The notes: generated by a model not told the origin, from the letters alone. DNA of 64,000 nt from JACCZX01 sp963807155 (GCA_963807155.1 CAWEAZ010000019.1:62001-126000); one strand, 5' to 3'. Counted from the stretch's first letter, positions 28,187-40,664 are shown. Numbers and translations: made by a program.

Positions 28187-28435
28187 CACTCAGCGAACAC
28201 CGGTCTCGCGCGACATCTTGGAGTTCCTCCACTCGCCTTCCAGGCATCGGGCGCTGACCGCCTGGGTGAGTCGTGACCACGGTCGAGCCGGCAGATCAAC
28301 TGCTTGCGAGTAGCGCCGAGTGATGCGGGCCGTTGTGCAACCGCGTAGCCGCAGGCTGTGAGGTAGCGCGGTCGGTGGCATGCACCGCGATCGCGTATTG
28401 TCCAGCGAGGGTGGGTTTAATAGGGGTGGGCCAAC

Positions 28436-29120
28436 ATGAAAATGCCAGTGCGATCTTTCTTTCTATCCGTGCTTGTTCTGGGAGCGGTCATTGGTGGCGC
28501 TCCCGCGCGGGCAGCTCTGATAACCGACGCCACAACGTTTACCGCCTTCTCGGTTACCTATGACAGTGCGTTGTGGGGAAACATCAGATTTCCGCACGAG
28601 GCAGATTCGTTCTCGCAAACCTTGCCGGTCTCTCAATTCGGATTCGGGCGATGGTTCTTCGATCCAAACCTTAGTGTGTCCAGCAACGGATCAGCGGGTC
28701 CGTCGGAGTTGGCAATTACGGGTGAAATTACGCTGAATGCGAAGCCGGGTTGGGGGCTCTACAACGTTAACTTCACTCAGAGCGGCAGTGGACGACGTCG
28801 GGTCGGGGACGGTCAGTGTCGACGGTTCGTTCGTTGACGTTGTAGCGCCGAATGCTGAGTTCTTTTTCACAAACCACCAGGCGTTCACAAGCCCCCTTGT
28901 GCAGAATGGTGAGAATGCAAGTGGCTACTACTACATCATTGGCGAGCGCAGTTCGTTCTCACGGTTTGATCAGCTCACCATCAGCTACGACCTGCATGCT
29001 GAGAGGCGAGCGGCGATGAATGGCTAGCCGGCGTCTCAGAGCCGAGCGCTCTTATGTTGGTACTCGTGGGCCTTCTTTGCATTGCGACTGCTGCAGCGGC
29101 CGGGCCAGTTCAGACACTGG
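28436..29120 (+). CDS. PEP-CTERM-like exported protein, frameshifted
   Basis: Secreted protein with signal peptide (SFFLSVLVLGAVIGGAPARA) and a beta-rich body (FGFGRWFFDPNLSVSSNG; later AEFFFTNHQAFTSPLVQNG). A break near 28780 shifts frame. A third frame after 29020 reads SEPSALMLVLVGLLCIATAA, a Pro-containing motif followed by a hydrophobic helix, which matches the PEP-CTERM sorting signal used by exosortase systems. The final basic tail is not visible, and the frame runs into the rRNA terminator without a stop. The preceding 28187-28435 shows nothing recognisable. Confidence 0.55.
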
Positions 29121-29132
29121 CCGTCAGCCTGC

Positions 29133-29170
29133 AAAAGAAAACGCCCCGACACTTGCGTGCCGGGGCGTTT
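29133..29170 (-). terminator. Rho-independent terminator of the rRNA operon
   Basis: On the minus strand the stem ACGCCCCG/CGGGGCGT closes around a 12-nt loop and is followed by TTTTCTTTTG. It lies 10 bp after the 5S gene. Confidence 0.9.
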
Positions 29171-29180
29171 GGTATAGCTA

Positions 29181-29297
29181 GCCTGACAATGTCCTACTTT
29201 CGCTAGAAATACATCTAACTATCATCGGCGCTGAATCGTTTCACGGTCCTGTTCGGGATGGGAAGGAGTGGTTCCAACTCGCTATGGTCGTCAGGCA
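29181..29297 (-). rRNA. rrf: 5S ribosomal RNA
   Basis: About 117 nt. The ends GCCTGAC and GTCAGGC pair to form helix I. The interior contains the conserved CCCATCCCGAACAGG and GAAAGTAGG-type segments on the minus strand. Last gene of the operon. Confidence 0.95.
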
Positions 29298-29758
29298 ATT
29301 CGGACGACCTCCTGATTCGCCGCCACTGAGCAGCGGCTCACAAGAGATCTGATTCGGAAAGAAGCAAAGAGGTTGTATTGCGTGTCGAGCCTCGCAATTT
29401 CTGAGACAGGCAGCACGGTTATAGGATCAAGCCTCACGGGCAATTAGTACTGGTTAGCTCAACGCCTTACAGCGCTTCCACACCCAGCCTATCAACGTCC
29501 TGGTCTAGGACGACCCTTAAGGGAGGTCAAGCCTCCGGGAAGATTAATCTTCAGGCAAGTTTCCCGCTTAGATGCTTTCAGCGGTTATCTTTTCCGCACG
29601 TAGCTACCCGGCGATGCCACTGGCGTGACAACCGGTACACCAGAGGTGCGTCCACTCCGGTCCTCTCGTACTAGGAGCAGCCCCCGTCAATCTTCCAGCG
29701 CCCACGGCAGATAGGGACCAAACTGTCTCACGACGTTTTAAACCCAGCTCACGTACCT

Positions 29759-29791
<33 letters not shown>

Positions 29792-29865
29792 GGCTACAGC
29801 CCCAGGATGAGATGAGCCGACATCGAGGTGCCAAACACTGCCGTCGATATGAACTCTTGGGCAGT

Positions 29866-29938
<73 letters not shown>

Positions 29939-30043
29939 TAGACCTGCTTTCGCACCTGCTCGACTTGTCAGTCTCGCAGTCAAGCACGCTTATGCCTATG
30001 CACTATCAGTACGATTTCCGACCGTACCTAGCGTACCTTCGTA

Positions 30044-30088
<45 letters not shown>

Positions 30089-30242
30089 TACCATGCACTG
30101 TTCCCCGCCCGGATAACGGGCGTAGGTTAGAGCCGCAAACAAATCAGGGTGGTATTTCAAGGTTGGCTCCACGAGAGCTAGCGCCCCCGCTTCAAAGCCT
30201 CCCACCTATCCTACACAGATCGGTTCACAGTCCAATGCAAAG

Positions 30243-30274
<32 letters not shown>

Positions 30275-30347
30275 AGCCGCGGGTAGATTGCATCATCACA
30301 AACATTTCAACTTCGCTGAGTCTCGGGAGGAGACAGTGTGGCCATCG

Positions 30348-30429
<82 letters not shown>

Positions 30430-31127
30430 TGGGGCTTCGATCAAGGGCTTGCACCCCATCAATTAACCTTCCAGCACCGGGCAGGCGTCACACCCTATAC
30501 GTCCACTTTCGTGTTTGCAGAGTGCTGTGTTTTTAATAAACAGTCGCAGCCACCGATTCTCTGAGACCTTCTCACGCTTCGGGCGTTTCTCCCGTCACGC
30601 TAACAAGGCACACCTTCTTCCGAAGTTACGGTGTCAATTTGCCGAGTTCCTTCTCCCGAGTTCTCTCAAGCGCCTGAGCATATTCAGCTCGCCCACCAGT
30701 GTCGGTTTTCGGTACGGTCGTATCTAACTGAAGCTTAGAGGCTTTTCCTGGAACCACTTCCAATCACTTCGCGGCTTACGCCACTCGATCCTTTTCCTTG
30801 GTGATACGCCAGCGGATTTACCTACCGGCCACCTACGATCAGAAACCGGGACATCCAACACCCGGATGATCTTCAACAGTCCGTCCCCCCATCGCATTAG
30901 ATATCGGTGCAGGAATATTGACCTGCTTCCCATCGACTACGACTTTCGTCCTCGTCTTAGGGGCCGACTCACCCTGCTCCGATGAACGTAGAGCAGGAAA
31001 CCTTGGGCTTACGGCGAGGGGGCTTTTCACCCCCTTTAACGCTACTCATGTCAGCATTCGCACTTCTGATACCTCCAGCAGCCCTCTCGAGCCACCTTCG
31101 CAGGCTTACAGAACGCTCCCCTACCAC

Positions 31128-31313
31128 GTAAACGCTTCGCTTGAGTTCGCTCATGGTGGCGACGACGGCGCAGCCGGCGTCGCCAAACCTAAAAGAGAGA
31201 GGAGGCTCGCACAACTCAGACGACTTGCCTGTTCCGGCAAGCTGGACGACTCAATGACAGCAAGTCGTGCTGTCGATCGAGCGAGTTGAAGCGAACTCAA
31301 GTGAAGCGTTTAC
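31128..31313 (-). other. Intervening sequence in 23S rRNA helix 45
   Basis: 186 nt replace the short helix-45 loop. The arms GTAAACGCTTCGCTTGAGTT and AACTCAAGTGAAGCGTTTAC (with AGCG/CGCT extension) form a stem of about 24 bp with a single G-U. Inside are a GGCGACG/CGTCGCC hairpin and an ACGACTTGC/GCAAGTCGT pairing. Helix 45 is a classical site of 23S intervening sequences. Confidence 0.88.
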
Positions 31314-31470
31314 ATCCGCAGCTTCGGTTATCGGCTTAGCCCCGTTACATCTTCCGCGCAGAAAGACTCGATCAGTGAGCTATTACGCTTTCTTTGAAGG
31401 ATGGCTGCTTCTAAGCCAACTTCCTGACTGTCTTAGCCTTTCCACTTCGTTTCCCACTTAGCCGATATTG

Positions 31471-31505
<35 letters not shown>

Positions 31506-31925
31506 CGTGTCCGGACGTTAGCACCCGGTGCACTGTCTCCCGCGCTTGACACTTCCAAGTATTCGGAGTTTGCCATGGTTTGGTAAGGCGCCATGCCCCC
31601 CTAGCCATAACAGTGCTCTACCCCCTGGAGTGATACGCGAGGCACTACCTCAATAGTTTTCGGGGAGAACCAGCTATTTCCAGATTTGTTTGGCCTTTCA
31701 CCCCTATCCACAGCTCATCCGCTACTTTTGCAACAGTAGTCGGTTCGGTCCTCCAGTGAGTGTTACCCCACCTTCAACCTGGCCATGGATAGATCATCTG
31801 GTTTCGGGTCTACACCCTGCGACTGAACGCCCTATTCGGACTCGCTTTCGCTACGCCTTCCCTATACGGTTAAGCTTGCCACAGAATGTAAGTCGCTGAC
31901 CCATTATGCAAAAGGTACGCAGTCA

Positions 31926-32091
31926 CTCCAGCTTGAATGGCCCTCAACGACCTTCAAGCTGACGCGCGACGCAGCGCTACCGCCACGTCGCCACCAGCTC
32001 GCGGCATCATTTCCCTTCGTGCGTGAGTGACCTTTGACGTTCGCGCTACGCGCGTGCGCTGCAAAGTAACCGAAGGCCATTGAAGCTGGAG
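31926..32091 (-). other. Intervening sequence in 23S rRNA helix 25
   Basis: 166 nt lie between GGTACGCAGTCA and GCTCCTACTG, where helix 25 is normally about 20-30 nt. The arms CTCCAGCTTGAATGGCC and GGCCATTGAAGCTGGAG pair over 17 bp with one mismatch. Helix 25 is the other classical position for such insertions. Confidence 0.86.
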
Positions 32092-32799
32092 CTCCTACTG
32101 TTTGTATGCATGCGGTTTCAGGATCTATTTCACTCCCCTTCCGGGGTTCTTTTTACCTTTCCTTCACAGTACTGGTTCACTATCGGTCGATTACGAGTAT
32201 TTAGCCTTGGAGGATGGTCCCCCCATATTCAGACAGGATTTCACGTGTCCCGCCCTACTTGTCGTGCGCTTAGTTCCACTGTCGTTCTTTCACATACGGG
32301 GCTATCACCCGCTATGGCCGTACTTTCCAGAACGTTCCGTTTGAACAACAGCTAAAACGCACAGGCTGGTCCGATTTCGCTCGCCACTACTCTCGGAATC
32401 TCGGTTGATTTCTTTTCCTCTGCCTACTTAGATGTTTCAGTTCAGCAGGTTCGCTTCCACTCGCCTATTTATTCAGCGAGGGATTCCCTTGCGGGAGGGT
32501 TTCCCCATTCGGACATCTGCGGCTGTTAACGCTCGTTGCCAGCTGACCGCAGCTTTACGCAGGCTGCCACGTCCTTCATCGCCTGTAATCGCCAAGGCAT
32601 CCACCACATGCACTTAGTCGCTTGATCCTATAACGGTGCGGCCTGTTCGTATTGATTACTACTTGCTCAGGACGACACGGTCATTGGGCGACCATGTTGC
32701 TAATCTCAGATTTAATGCTTGAGACTCGAATGCAATTACAACCCGTTATCAATCCTCTCCTGACTCATTACCAGGCGCAGGATTGAAACGCTTTGCTTC

Positions 32800-32822
32800 T
32801 TCCGAATTGTTAAAGATCGAAA
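32800..32822 (-). promoter_or_regulatory. boxA-like antitermination element in the 16S-23S spacer
   Basis: The minus strand reads CGATCTTTAACAATTCGG, the usual boxA form in proteobacterial spacers ahead of 23S. The rest of the spacer (32629-32895) shows only the processing stem expected around 23S. Confidence 0.7.
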
Positions 32823-32895
32823 CAGCGATTTTGGTCAAAGACCAAACGGAAATGCACGCTGTTGCGCGCACTTTCGTTTGACATTTGAGACAAGA

Positions 32896-32971
32896 TGGTG
32901 GAGGTGAACGGGATCGAACCGATGACCTCCTGCTTGCAAAGCAGGCGCTCTCCCAATTGAGCTACACCCCC
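32896..32971 (-). tRNA. tRNA-Ala (TGC)
   Basis: 76 nt with encoded CCA. The minus strand reads GGGGGTGTAGCTCAATTGGG, with anticodon loop TTTGCAA (anticodon TGC) and a GGTTCGATCCC T-arm. It sits in the 16S-23S spacer. Confidence 0.97.
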
Positions 32972-33014
32972 GGTTCCTGGTCATAAGCCCCCGCTTAAGC
33001 CTCCTGCCCGAGCG

Positions 33015-33091
33015 TGGTGGGTCTGGATGGACTCGAACCATCGACCCCCGCCTTATCAAGACGGTGCTCTAACCAGCTGAGCTACAGACCC
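33015..33091 (-). tRNA. tRNA-Ile (GAT)
   Basis: 77 nt with encoded CCA. The minus strand begins GGGTCTGTAGCTCAGCTGGT and carries the anticodon GAT within CGTCTTGATAAGGCG. It is the usual partner of tRNA-Ala in the spacer. Confidence 0.97.
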
Positions 33092-33174
33092 CCGTCTTGC
33101 AACTCTTCTGGCCCACTCGCTGCCGCAAGAAACCAACCGATAAGTGTGAACGCTTAAATCGAAGCGCGTACTCG

Positions 33175-34709
<1,535 letters not shown>

Positions 34710-34880
34710 GATACTGTGTGCTTGATTACTCTCGCTGGAATCTGGAGATCGATTTGATCAATCAATTTCCTTTTCCATTGCGTGAGCACTAATGATTTGA
34801 GTTCAGCCGGGTCAATAGCCGTGAGACTTTTCGACCCGGTTGCGCCGTTCATTAAGCGCCCACACTTATCGGCTGTTTCA

Positions 34881-34894
34881 TTTTTAAAGAACAA
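34881..34894 (-). promoter_or_regulatory. boxA antitermination element of the rRNA leader
   Basis: The minus strand reads TTGTTCTTTAAAAA, matching the boxA consensus TGCTCTTTAAMA, about 170 nt upstream of 16S. Confidence 0.7.
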
Positions 34895-34952
34895 GACACC
34901 CGTCGCATGCACTTTTGACAGCGCTGCGTAGCGGGAGTCGTAAAGAGGCGAG

Positions 34953-34981
34953 ATTATGAGGGCCAGCGAAAATGCTGTCAA
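34953..34981 (-). promoter_or_regulatory. Strong sigma-70 promoter of the rRNA operon
   Basis: Minus strand TTGACA (34976-34981), 17-bp spacer, CATAAT (34953-34958). The -35 is perfect and the -10 has one mismatch. A GC-rich discriminator-like stretch follows. The 34710-35078 interval holds this promoter, boxA and leader only; no protein gene is supported there. Confidence 0.85.
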
Positions 34982-35078
34982 GCAACAACGCCGCCGGGAG
35001 CGCTAGAGCGCTTCTTCAATGCTCGCACAGCCACATGATTTGGCGACTCAATCTGAAATTTCAAGTGCTGATTGGAGG

Positions 35079-35855
35079 CTACTGGTGCGTAAACCGCGGT
35101 GCACGCTTCTCGACGAACGCGGCCATTCCCTCCTTCTGGTCCATCGTCGCGAAGAGCGAGTGGAAGAGCCGGCGCTCGAATAGCACCCCTTCCCCCAATG
35201 GCAGTTCGTAGGCGCGGTTTACGGACTCCTTCGCCATCAAAACCGCCGGCAGCGAGAAGCTGGCAATCGTGGCGCCGACTTTCAATGCTTCATCGAGAAG
35301 AACAGCCGCCGGGACCACTCGAGACACAAGCCCTGCGCGCTCCGCTTCGTCGGCGTCCATCATGCGCGCCGACAGGATGAGATCCATCGCCTTGGCTTTG
35401 CCTACGGCGCGCGGCAAACGCTGCGTTCCGCCCGCGCCCGGAATGATCCCAAGCTTGATCTCGGGTTGACCGAACTTCGCCGAGTCGGCCGCAATGATGA
35501 TGTCGCACATCATTGCCAGTTCGCACCCGCCACCAAGCGCGAAGCCGCCGACCGCGGCGATCACCGGCTTGCGAATGCGCCGGATCGTTTCCCAGTTGCG
35601 GGTGATGTAGTCGGTCTTGAATACGTCCATGTACGACCACGTGCTCATCGCACCGATGTCGGCGCCCGCCGCAAACGCCTTGTCGTTGCCGGTGATGACG
35701 ATCGCGCCAATGGCGTCGTCCGCGTCGAAACCGAGCAGCGCCGCGCCGAGCTCGTCCATTAACGTGTCATTGAGCGCGTTGAGCGCCTTGGGACGATTCA
35801 GCCGGATCAAACCGACGCGATCGCGCGTCTCGACGATGATGTGCTCGAAATTCAT
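35079..35855 (-). CDS. Enoyl-CoA hydratase/isomerase family protein
   Basis: 258-aa crotonase-fold enzyme, close to fatty-acid or phenylacetate-pathway enoyl-CoA hydratases. Seen are LNRPKALNALNDTLMDEL, the CoA-binding AFAAGADIGAM, and the oxyanion-hole/catalytic regions ALGGGCELAMMCDII and GIIPGAGGTQRLPR, in which the first catalytic Glu is retained (GGCELAM). It is a stand-alone gene between the rRNA operon and a GGDEF-EAL gene, so pathway context is lacking. The short-chain hydratase role is the most likely one. Confidence 0.92.
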   Translation of the reverse strand: MNFEHIIVETRDRVGLIRLNRPKALNALNDTLMDELGAALLGFDADDAIGAIVITGNDKAFAAGADIGAMSTWSYMDVFKTDYITRNWETIRRIRKPVIAAVGGFALGGGCELAMMCDIIIAADSAKFGQPEIKLGIIPGAGGTQRLPRAVGKAKAMDLILSARMMDADEAERAGLVSRVVPAAVLLDEALKVGATIASFSLPAVLMAKESVNRAYELPLGEGVLFERRLFHSLFATMDQKEGMAAFVEKRAPRFTHQ

Positions 35856-35913
35856 TGCAACGTCTCCGTGATTTGCACCGCAATCTTAGCGATGCAACGC
35901 AGACGGGAAGATG

Positions 35914-38534
35914 CTAGCCGCCGGCGCGCGCCAGGTAATCGAGGATAGTGTCCGAGGACAATGCGCGGGCGTAAAAGAAACCTTGCGCGAATTCGCAGCC
36001 GATATCGCGCATGTATTCGACCTGCTCGATCGACTCGACTCCCTCAGCCACGACTTTCAACTTGAAATGTCGCGCCACGGCAAGCATTGCATGAACGATC
36101 GCGCGGCTATCGGCGTCGCCCGGAATGCCCTCGATGAACGACTGATCGATCTTCAGCGCGGTAAATGGCATGCGCTTCAAATAGCCCAGCATCGAATAGC
36201 CGGTACCGAAGTCATCCAGCACCAGCCCGACTCCGAGTGACGCGAGCTCTGCCAGCACATCGTTGTTGATTTCACTTTCTCTAACGAGAGTGCGCTCGGT
36301 GATCTCGAGGACGATGAGTTGTGGAGCAATCCCGTGCTGGGCCAGCGCAGCACGCACCAGAGCCGGCAGCGCAGTCGAACCCATCTCCCGTCCGGCAACG
36401 TTGATCGATACCGGTACATCGAAGGCGGGACGCACCTCGCGCCAGCGATTGATTTGCGAACACACCTCGTTCAACACCCAGCGCGTGATCCGCTCCGAGA
36501 GCCCACTCAGTTCGGCTACGCCAATGAAGCGATCAGGCGTCAATACGCCGTGAACCGGGTGCTGCCACCGGATCAGCGCTTCCAGCCCGACGACGCGGCC
36601 GCTCATCATCTCGACTTGCGGCTGGTACTCGCAAATGAACTGAGGAGCTTCGCTTTGAACGGCCTTGACGAGCTCGATACCCAGCTGAACTTCGCGCGCG
36701 GCTCGCTCATAGCGGATCGGGTTAAAGAAGCTGAACTGATTGCGACCGTCGCGTTTTGCCTGATACATCGCTGCATCGGCGTTTTTCAGCAGCGTGCTCA
36801 TGTCGCGTCCGTGCTCAGGAAACAGCGCAACTCCGATCGAGGCGGAAACCTGCGTGTCGATGGCTCGGCACTAGGTCGGTGCGATTCAAAGTCTGGGCGA
36901 TCCGCGCCGCGAGTAGCGCAACCTCTTGCCGGTGGACGAACTCGTTAATCAACACGACGAATTCGTCGCCACCCAGCCGCGCCACCGTGCCCGCATCACC
37001 GACGGTTTGTCCGAGCAGGTCGGCGGCAGACTTGATCAGCGCATCGCCCACCAGGTGGCCGAGCGTGTCGTTGACGTCCTTGAAGCGATCGAGATCGATC
37101 AGCATCACCGCCATACGCCGCTTGCGATTGGCGGCCGTCATGATCAGATCGCGCATCGTTTCGCGCAGCAGATTGCGATTCGGCAAGCCGGTCAGGCCGT
37201 CGTACCACGCGAGATGCTCGATGCGCGTTTCGGCTTCCTGCCGCTGCGCGGCTTCGAGCGCCAACGCGAGCATCAGCGACGTCGTGTTGGCGAAACTGAC
37301 GTCGTCGTCATCCCACTGGCGTGATTCGTGGTGCTGCAAGCTGAGCACGCCACTGACTTCGCCTTCGACGAGCACAGGCACGTCGAGCATGGCGCGCACG
37401 CGTTGCCAGTTCCGATCACCCGCAAATGAGGTCGTCAGCCGAGACGTGTGCGTGTCATTGACCACGATCGGCTGCCGATTCATCAGCTGCGCAAAGTAAG
37501 CGGGAAAGCGCGTCGCGCTAAGCTCGCGGCCTACCCAATCGCGCATGAAACGATCACTGCCACGATCGAACAGGGACTCGCAGCGCAGCGATTCCCCATC
37601 GGGCGACAAGCGCCAGAAACTCACAGCGCTGACATCCAGCACCTCGGTCGCGGTGCGCAAAATAGCCGACAGCGCATGGGTGAAGTCAGACTTGGGCTGG
37701 ATCGCCAGCTCCAGCAGCCGCTCGCGAAAACGCAGCCTTCTCGCCTGTGCGCGCTCAGCGGGGCCAAGATCGCGCGCTGTAAGCACCAGGCCACGCACGC
37801 GCGGATCGTCGAGCCGATTGGCGATAACGCAAGAGATGCTGCGGCCGTGGCCAGCAAGCGCTGCGCGAGTGCGCAGCAGCAGCGACGGGATCTGCCGGTC
37901 GCCCGGCTGCTCCCGCAAGATGCGATCGACAGCGCGTCGGAACTCGATACGCGAAGGCTGATCGAGAATGAATTCGAACGGCGATCCCAGAACGTCGAAT
38001 GCCTGCTCGCCGGTAATCGGCTCCAGCGCGGCGCTCGCGTAGACGACACGCCTGTCCTCGTTCAGCACCACAGTCAGCTCGGACTGATGCTGCGCGAGTG
38101 CCCGCGCGCGCAATTCGTCGAGTTGAACGCGCTTCGCCTCGGCACGCGCCTGCGCGGTTTCGGTGATGGCAATTGATGCGAATTCTTCCTGCTCAAAACG
38201 AAACAGACGTACGGCTATGCGCACGGTCAAGCGCCCACCACCGCGCAAAGGAAGTTTTGTTTCGACGCTTGCGTGCGTGCCACTCTGCAGCCATCGCCCA
38301 CAGCCGATTCCAGCGGCGCGCGAATGCTCGATGACTGGGGAACGGGACGATCTCGGCGACGCTGCGGCCAATGGGCGAATCGCCACCCACCAACTCGGAT
38401 GCCTCAGCATTTAACGCGAGAATTTGACCGGCGCCGCTGACACACAACATCGCCACACCGGCGTAATCGAATGCCGCGCGCTTCAGCGAACTTTCAACAG
38501 CTGCTTGTCGCAGTGGAATGACAGTTGATGCCAA
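35914..38534 (-). CDS. PAS-PAS-GAF-GGDEF-EAL cyclic-di-GMP signalling protein, two frameshifts
   Basis: About 873 aa. An N-terminal PAS-like domain (DYAGVAMLCVSGAGQILALN) is followed by a second PAS (LNEDRRVVYASAALEPITGE), a GAF domain (ILRTATEVLDVSAVSFWRLS) and GGDEF (LPNRNLLRETM, then ARLGGDEFVVLI). The C-terminal EAL domain contains LEALIRWQHP, LDDFGTGYSML and KIDQSFIEG. Both catalytic signatures are intact, so it could make and break cyclic di-GMP. Breaks near 38290 and 36830. The start is chosen as TTG at 38534 because TTTTAGGAG lies 6 bp upstream. No transmembrane segment is seen. Confidence 0.9.
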
Positions 38535-38733
38535 CGGGCTCCTAAAAGCGTCGTCCTGCCTATTTTCGATTCTGCCACGATGCACGCATTCCACCGAGAG
38601 AAAAGCTGAAAAAGAGGACAAGGAGCGGCCCACCTGCTACATCTGTCGCGGGCACGAGTCACGCTTGCGTAGCGGAGACCTGTTGCGGTCCGTAGTATCG
38701 TCCGCTGGACTTGGCCCTTGCACTAAGCACCCG

Positions 38734-39721
38734 ATGTTCAAAGCAATCTACTTGACCAAGTCCGATCAATTTCGCGCCGAGCTGCGGGATCTCGACGACG
38801 CAGAGCTCGAAGCGAACACGCCCGAGGCAGACACGACCGTTGCGATCGGCTACTCGACGGTCAATTACAAAGATGGGCTCGCACTGACCAACAAGTCACC
38901 GGTGGTTCGCAAATGGCCGATGGTCCCTGGCATCGATTGCGCAGGGACAGTAGAAGCTGGGACCTCTCTACACGTGCGCGTAGGCGATCACGTCGTACTG
39001 AATGGCTGGGGCGCCGGCGAGACGATGTGGGGCGGCCTGGCGCAGCGCGGCCGCTACAAGGGTGAGCAGCTGGTGCGCATTCCGGCGCCGCTGACGGCAC
39101 GCGACGCGATGTCGATCGGAACCGCCGGATACACCGCCATGCTTGCTGCAATGGCGCTCGTGGACAACGGCGTGACGAGCGGAGAAGTGCTGGTAACGGG
39201 CGCGAGCGGCGGCGTCGGCTCGTTTGCAGTCGCGATCCTTGCACAGCGTGGGCATCGCGTCGTCGCCAGCACGGGAAAGCTTGCTGAAGTCCGACTATCT
39301 GCGAGGGTTAGGCGCCGCCGAAGTCATCGATCGTGCCGAACTATCCGCCGCTGGCAAACCGCTACAAAAAGAGCGTTGGGCCGGCGTCATCGATTCGGTC
39401 GGCAGTCAGACGCTTGCCAACGCGTGCGCTCAACTGCGATACGGCGGTGTGGCGGTCGCGTGCGGACTGGCGCAGGGGATGGATTTTCCCGCCACCGTCG
39501 CGCCTTTCATTTTGCGCGGCGCACGGCTGATCGGTATCGATTCGGTAATGTGCCCAATAGATCGCCGCACGCAGGCATGGCAGCATCTGGCGCAAGAAGT
39601 GAGCCGCGCTAAGCTCGATGCAATCACGCGCGAGATCGCGCTGGCCGATGCGTTTGAAGCTGGACGAGCAATCTTGGCCGGCGAAATCCGGGGTCGAGTC
39701 GTCGTCGATGTCAATGCATAA
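38734..39721 (+). CDS. acuI: Acrylyl-CoA reductase-like (YhdH/AcuI) oxidoreductase, one frameshift
   Basis: Zinc-independent medium-chain dehydrogenase/reductase using NADPH, of the AcuI/YhdH group that reduces acryloyl-CoA to propionyl-CoA. The block MFKAIYLTKSDQFRAELRDL opens the protein. The substrate-site TVNYKDGLALT and the nucleotide-binding VTGASGGVGSFAVAIL follow. A break near 39285 separates the second half (GLGAAEVIDRAELSAAGKPL; later VACGLAQGMDFPATVAPFI). The repaired length of about 329 aa is normal. Stand-alone, divergent from the GGDEF-EAL gene, with a 200-bp shared upstream region. Confidence 0.87.
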
Positions 39722-39755
39722 TCAAGCCGCACGTTTGAGCACAAGGAGAAACCCG

Positions 39756-40613
39756 ATGTCCCGTTTTATCCGTAGCAGTACAGCAATTGCATTGGCCGGC
39801 GTGCTCGCCGCAGCCGTGGTGACCGTCGATGCGAAAGATCGCCGCGAATGCGATCGTGATTACAAGCCGCAGGTCGGTCAGGCCGGTAAGGATGTGGTTT
39901 GGGTGCCAACACCTGACGAAATCGTGCAGCGCATGTTGCGCATGGCCAAGGTCACCCCGCAAGATACGGTCTATGACTTAGGCGCCGGCGACGGAAAAAT
40001 TGCAATCGCAGCCGGGAAGCTAGGTGCCACGGCGGTCGGTATCGAATACAACCCCGATATGGCGAAGCTGGCTCAATGCTACGTACAAGCAGAGGAGCTG
40101 ACCGGCAAGACTCGCATCATCCAGGGCGACGTCTTCAAGGAAGACTTCAGCAAGGCATCGGTCGTAACGATGTACCTGCTGCCGGAGCTGAATCTACGGC
40201 TGCGCCCGACGATCCTGAACATGAAGCCCGGCACGCGCGTGACTTCGCATCAATTCACGATGGGCGATTGGGAGCCCGATGAAACGGCAGAGGTCGACTA
40301 CCGCACCGCCTATCTGTGGATCGTGCCAGCCAAAGTCGAAGGTGCATGGACCTTACGCGAGCAGGGTTCGACCAATGCGTACACCGTCAATCTGAGCCAG
40401 AAATATCAGAAGATCACTGGCGATCTAACCACCGGCTCGGCTAAGCAACCCTTGGTGGGCGCAACCGTGCGCGGCGAAGAGGTTCGCTTTGCGTTTAACG
40501 ACGACAAGGGTGTGACACGCACACTCACCGGCACCGTGCGCGGCAACGAGCTGACAGGCACACTGAAAGGCGCCGGCGGCACCGAAACCAAGGTCACTGG
40601 GACCCGCAAGTAA
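39756..40613 (+). CDS. Exported SAM-dependent methyltransferase-like protein
   Basis: 285 aa. The N-terminus has a signal peptide (STAIALAGVLAAAVVTVDA, cleavage after DA). The Rossmann core starts DTVYDLGAGDGKIAIAAGKL, a canonical SAM motif I, and is followed by AVGIEYNPDMAKLAQ and MYLLPELNLRLRPTI. A beta-rich C-terminal domain (about residues 200-285; VRGEEVRFAFNDDKGVTRTL) follows. A methyltransferase outside the cytoplasm would need SAM there, so the exported form may bind or act on something else. A hairpin terminator follows. Confidence 0.82.
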   Translation: MSRFIRSSTAIALAGVLAAAVVTVDAKDRRECDRDYKPQVGQAGKDVVWVPTPDEIVQRMLRMAKVTPQDTVYDLGAGDGKIAIAAGKLGATAVGIEYNPDMAKLAQCYVQAEELTGKTRIIQGDVFKEDFSKASVVTMYLLPELNLRLRPTILNMKPGTRVTSHQFTMGDWEPDETAEVDYRTAYLWIVPAKVEGAWTLREQGSTNAYTVNLSQKYQKITGDLTTGSAKQPLVGATVRGEEVRFAFNDDKGVTRTLTGTVRGNELTGTLKGAGGTETKVTGTRK

Positions 40614-40640
40614 TCACGTCGCACTTTGCTTGACCGCTGA

Positions 40641-40664
40641 AGCCCCGCACACGCGGGGCTTTTG
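40641..40664 (+). terminator. Rho-independent terminator after the methyltransferase-like gene
   Basis: AGCCCCGC - ACAC - GCGGGGCT followed by TTTTGC: an 8-bp GC-rich stem with a short T-tract, 28 bp after the stop codon. Confidence 0.9.

Noticed and set aside
28190..28381. Possible 63-residue minus-strand protein
   Set aside because: No recognisable domain, no ribosome binding site, and it lies in an otherwise featureless gap.
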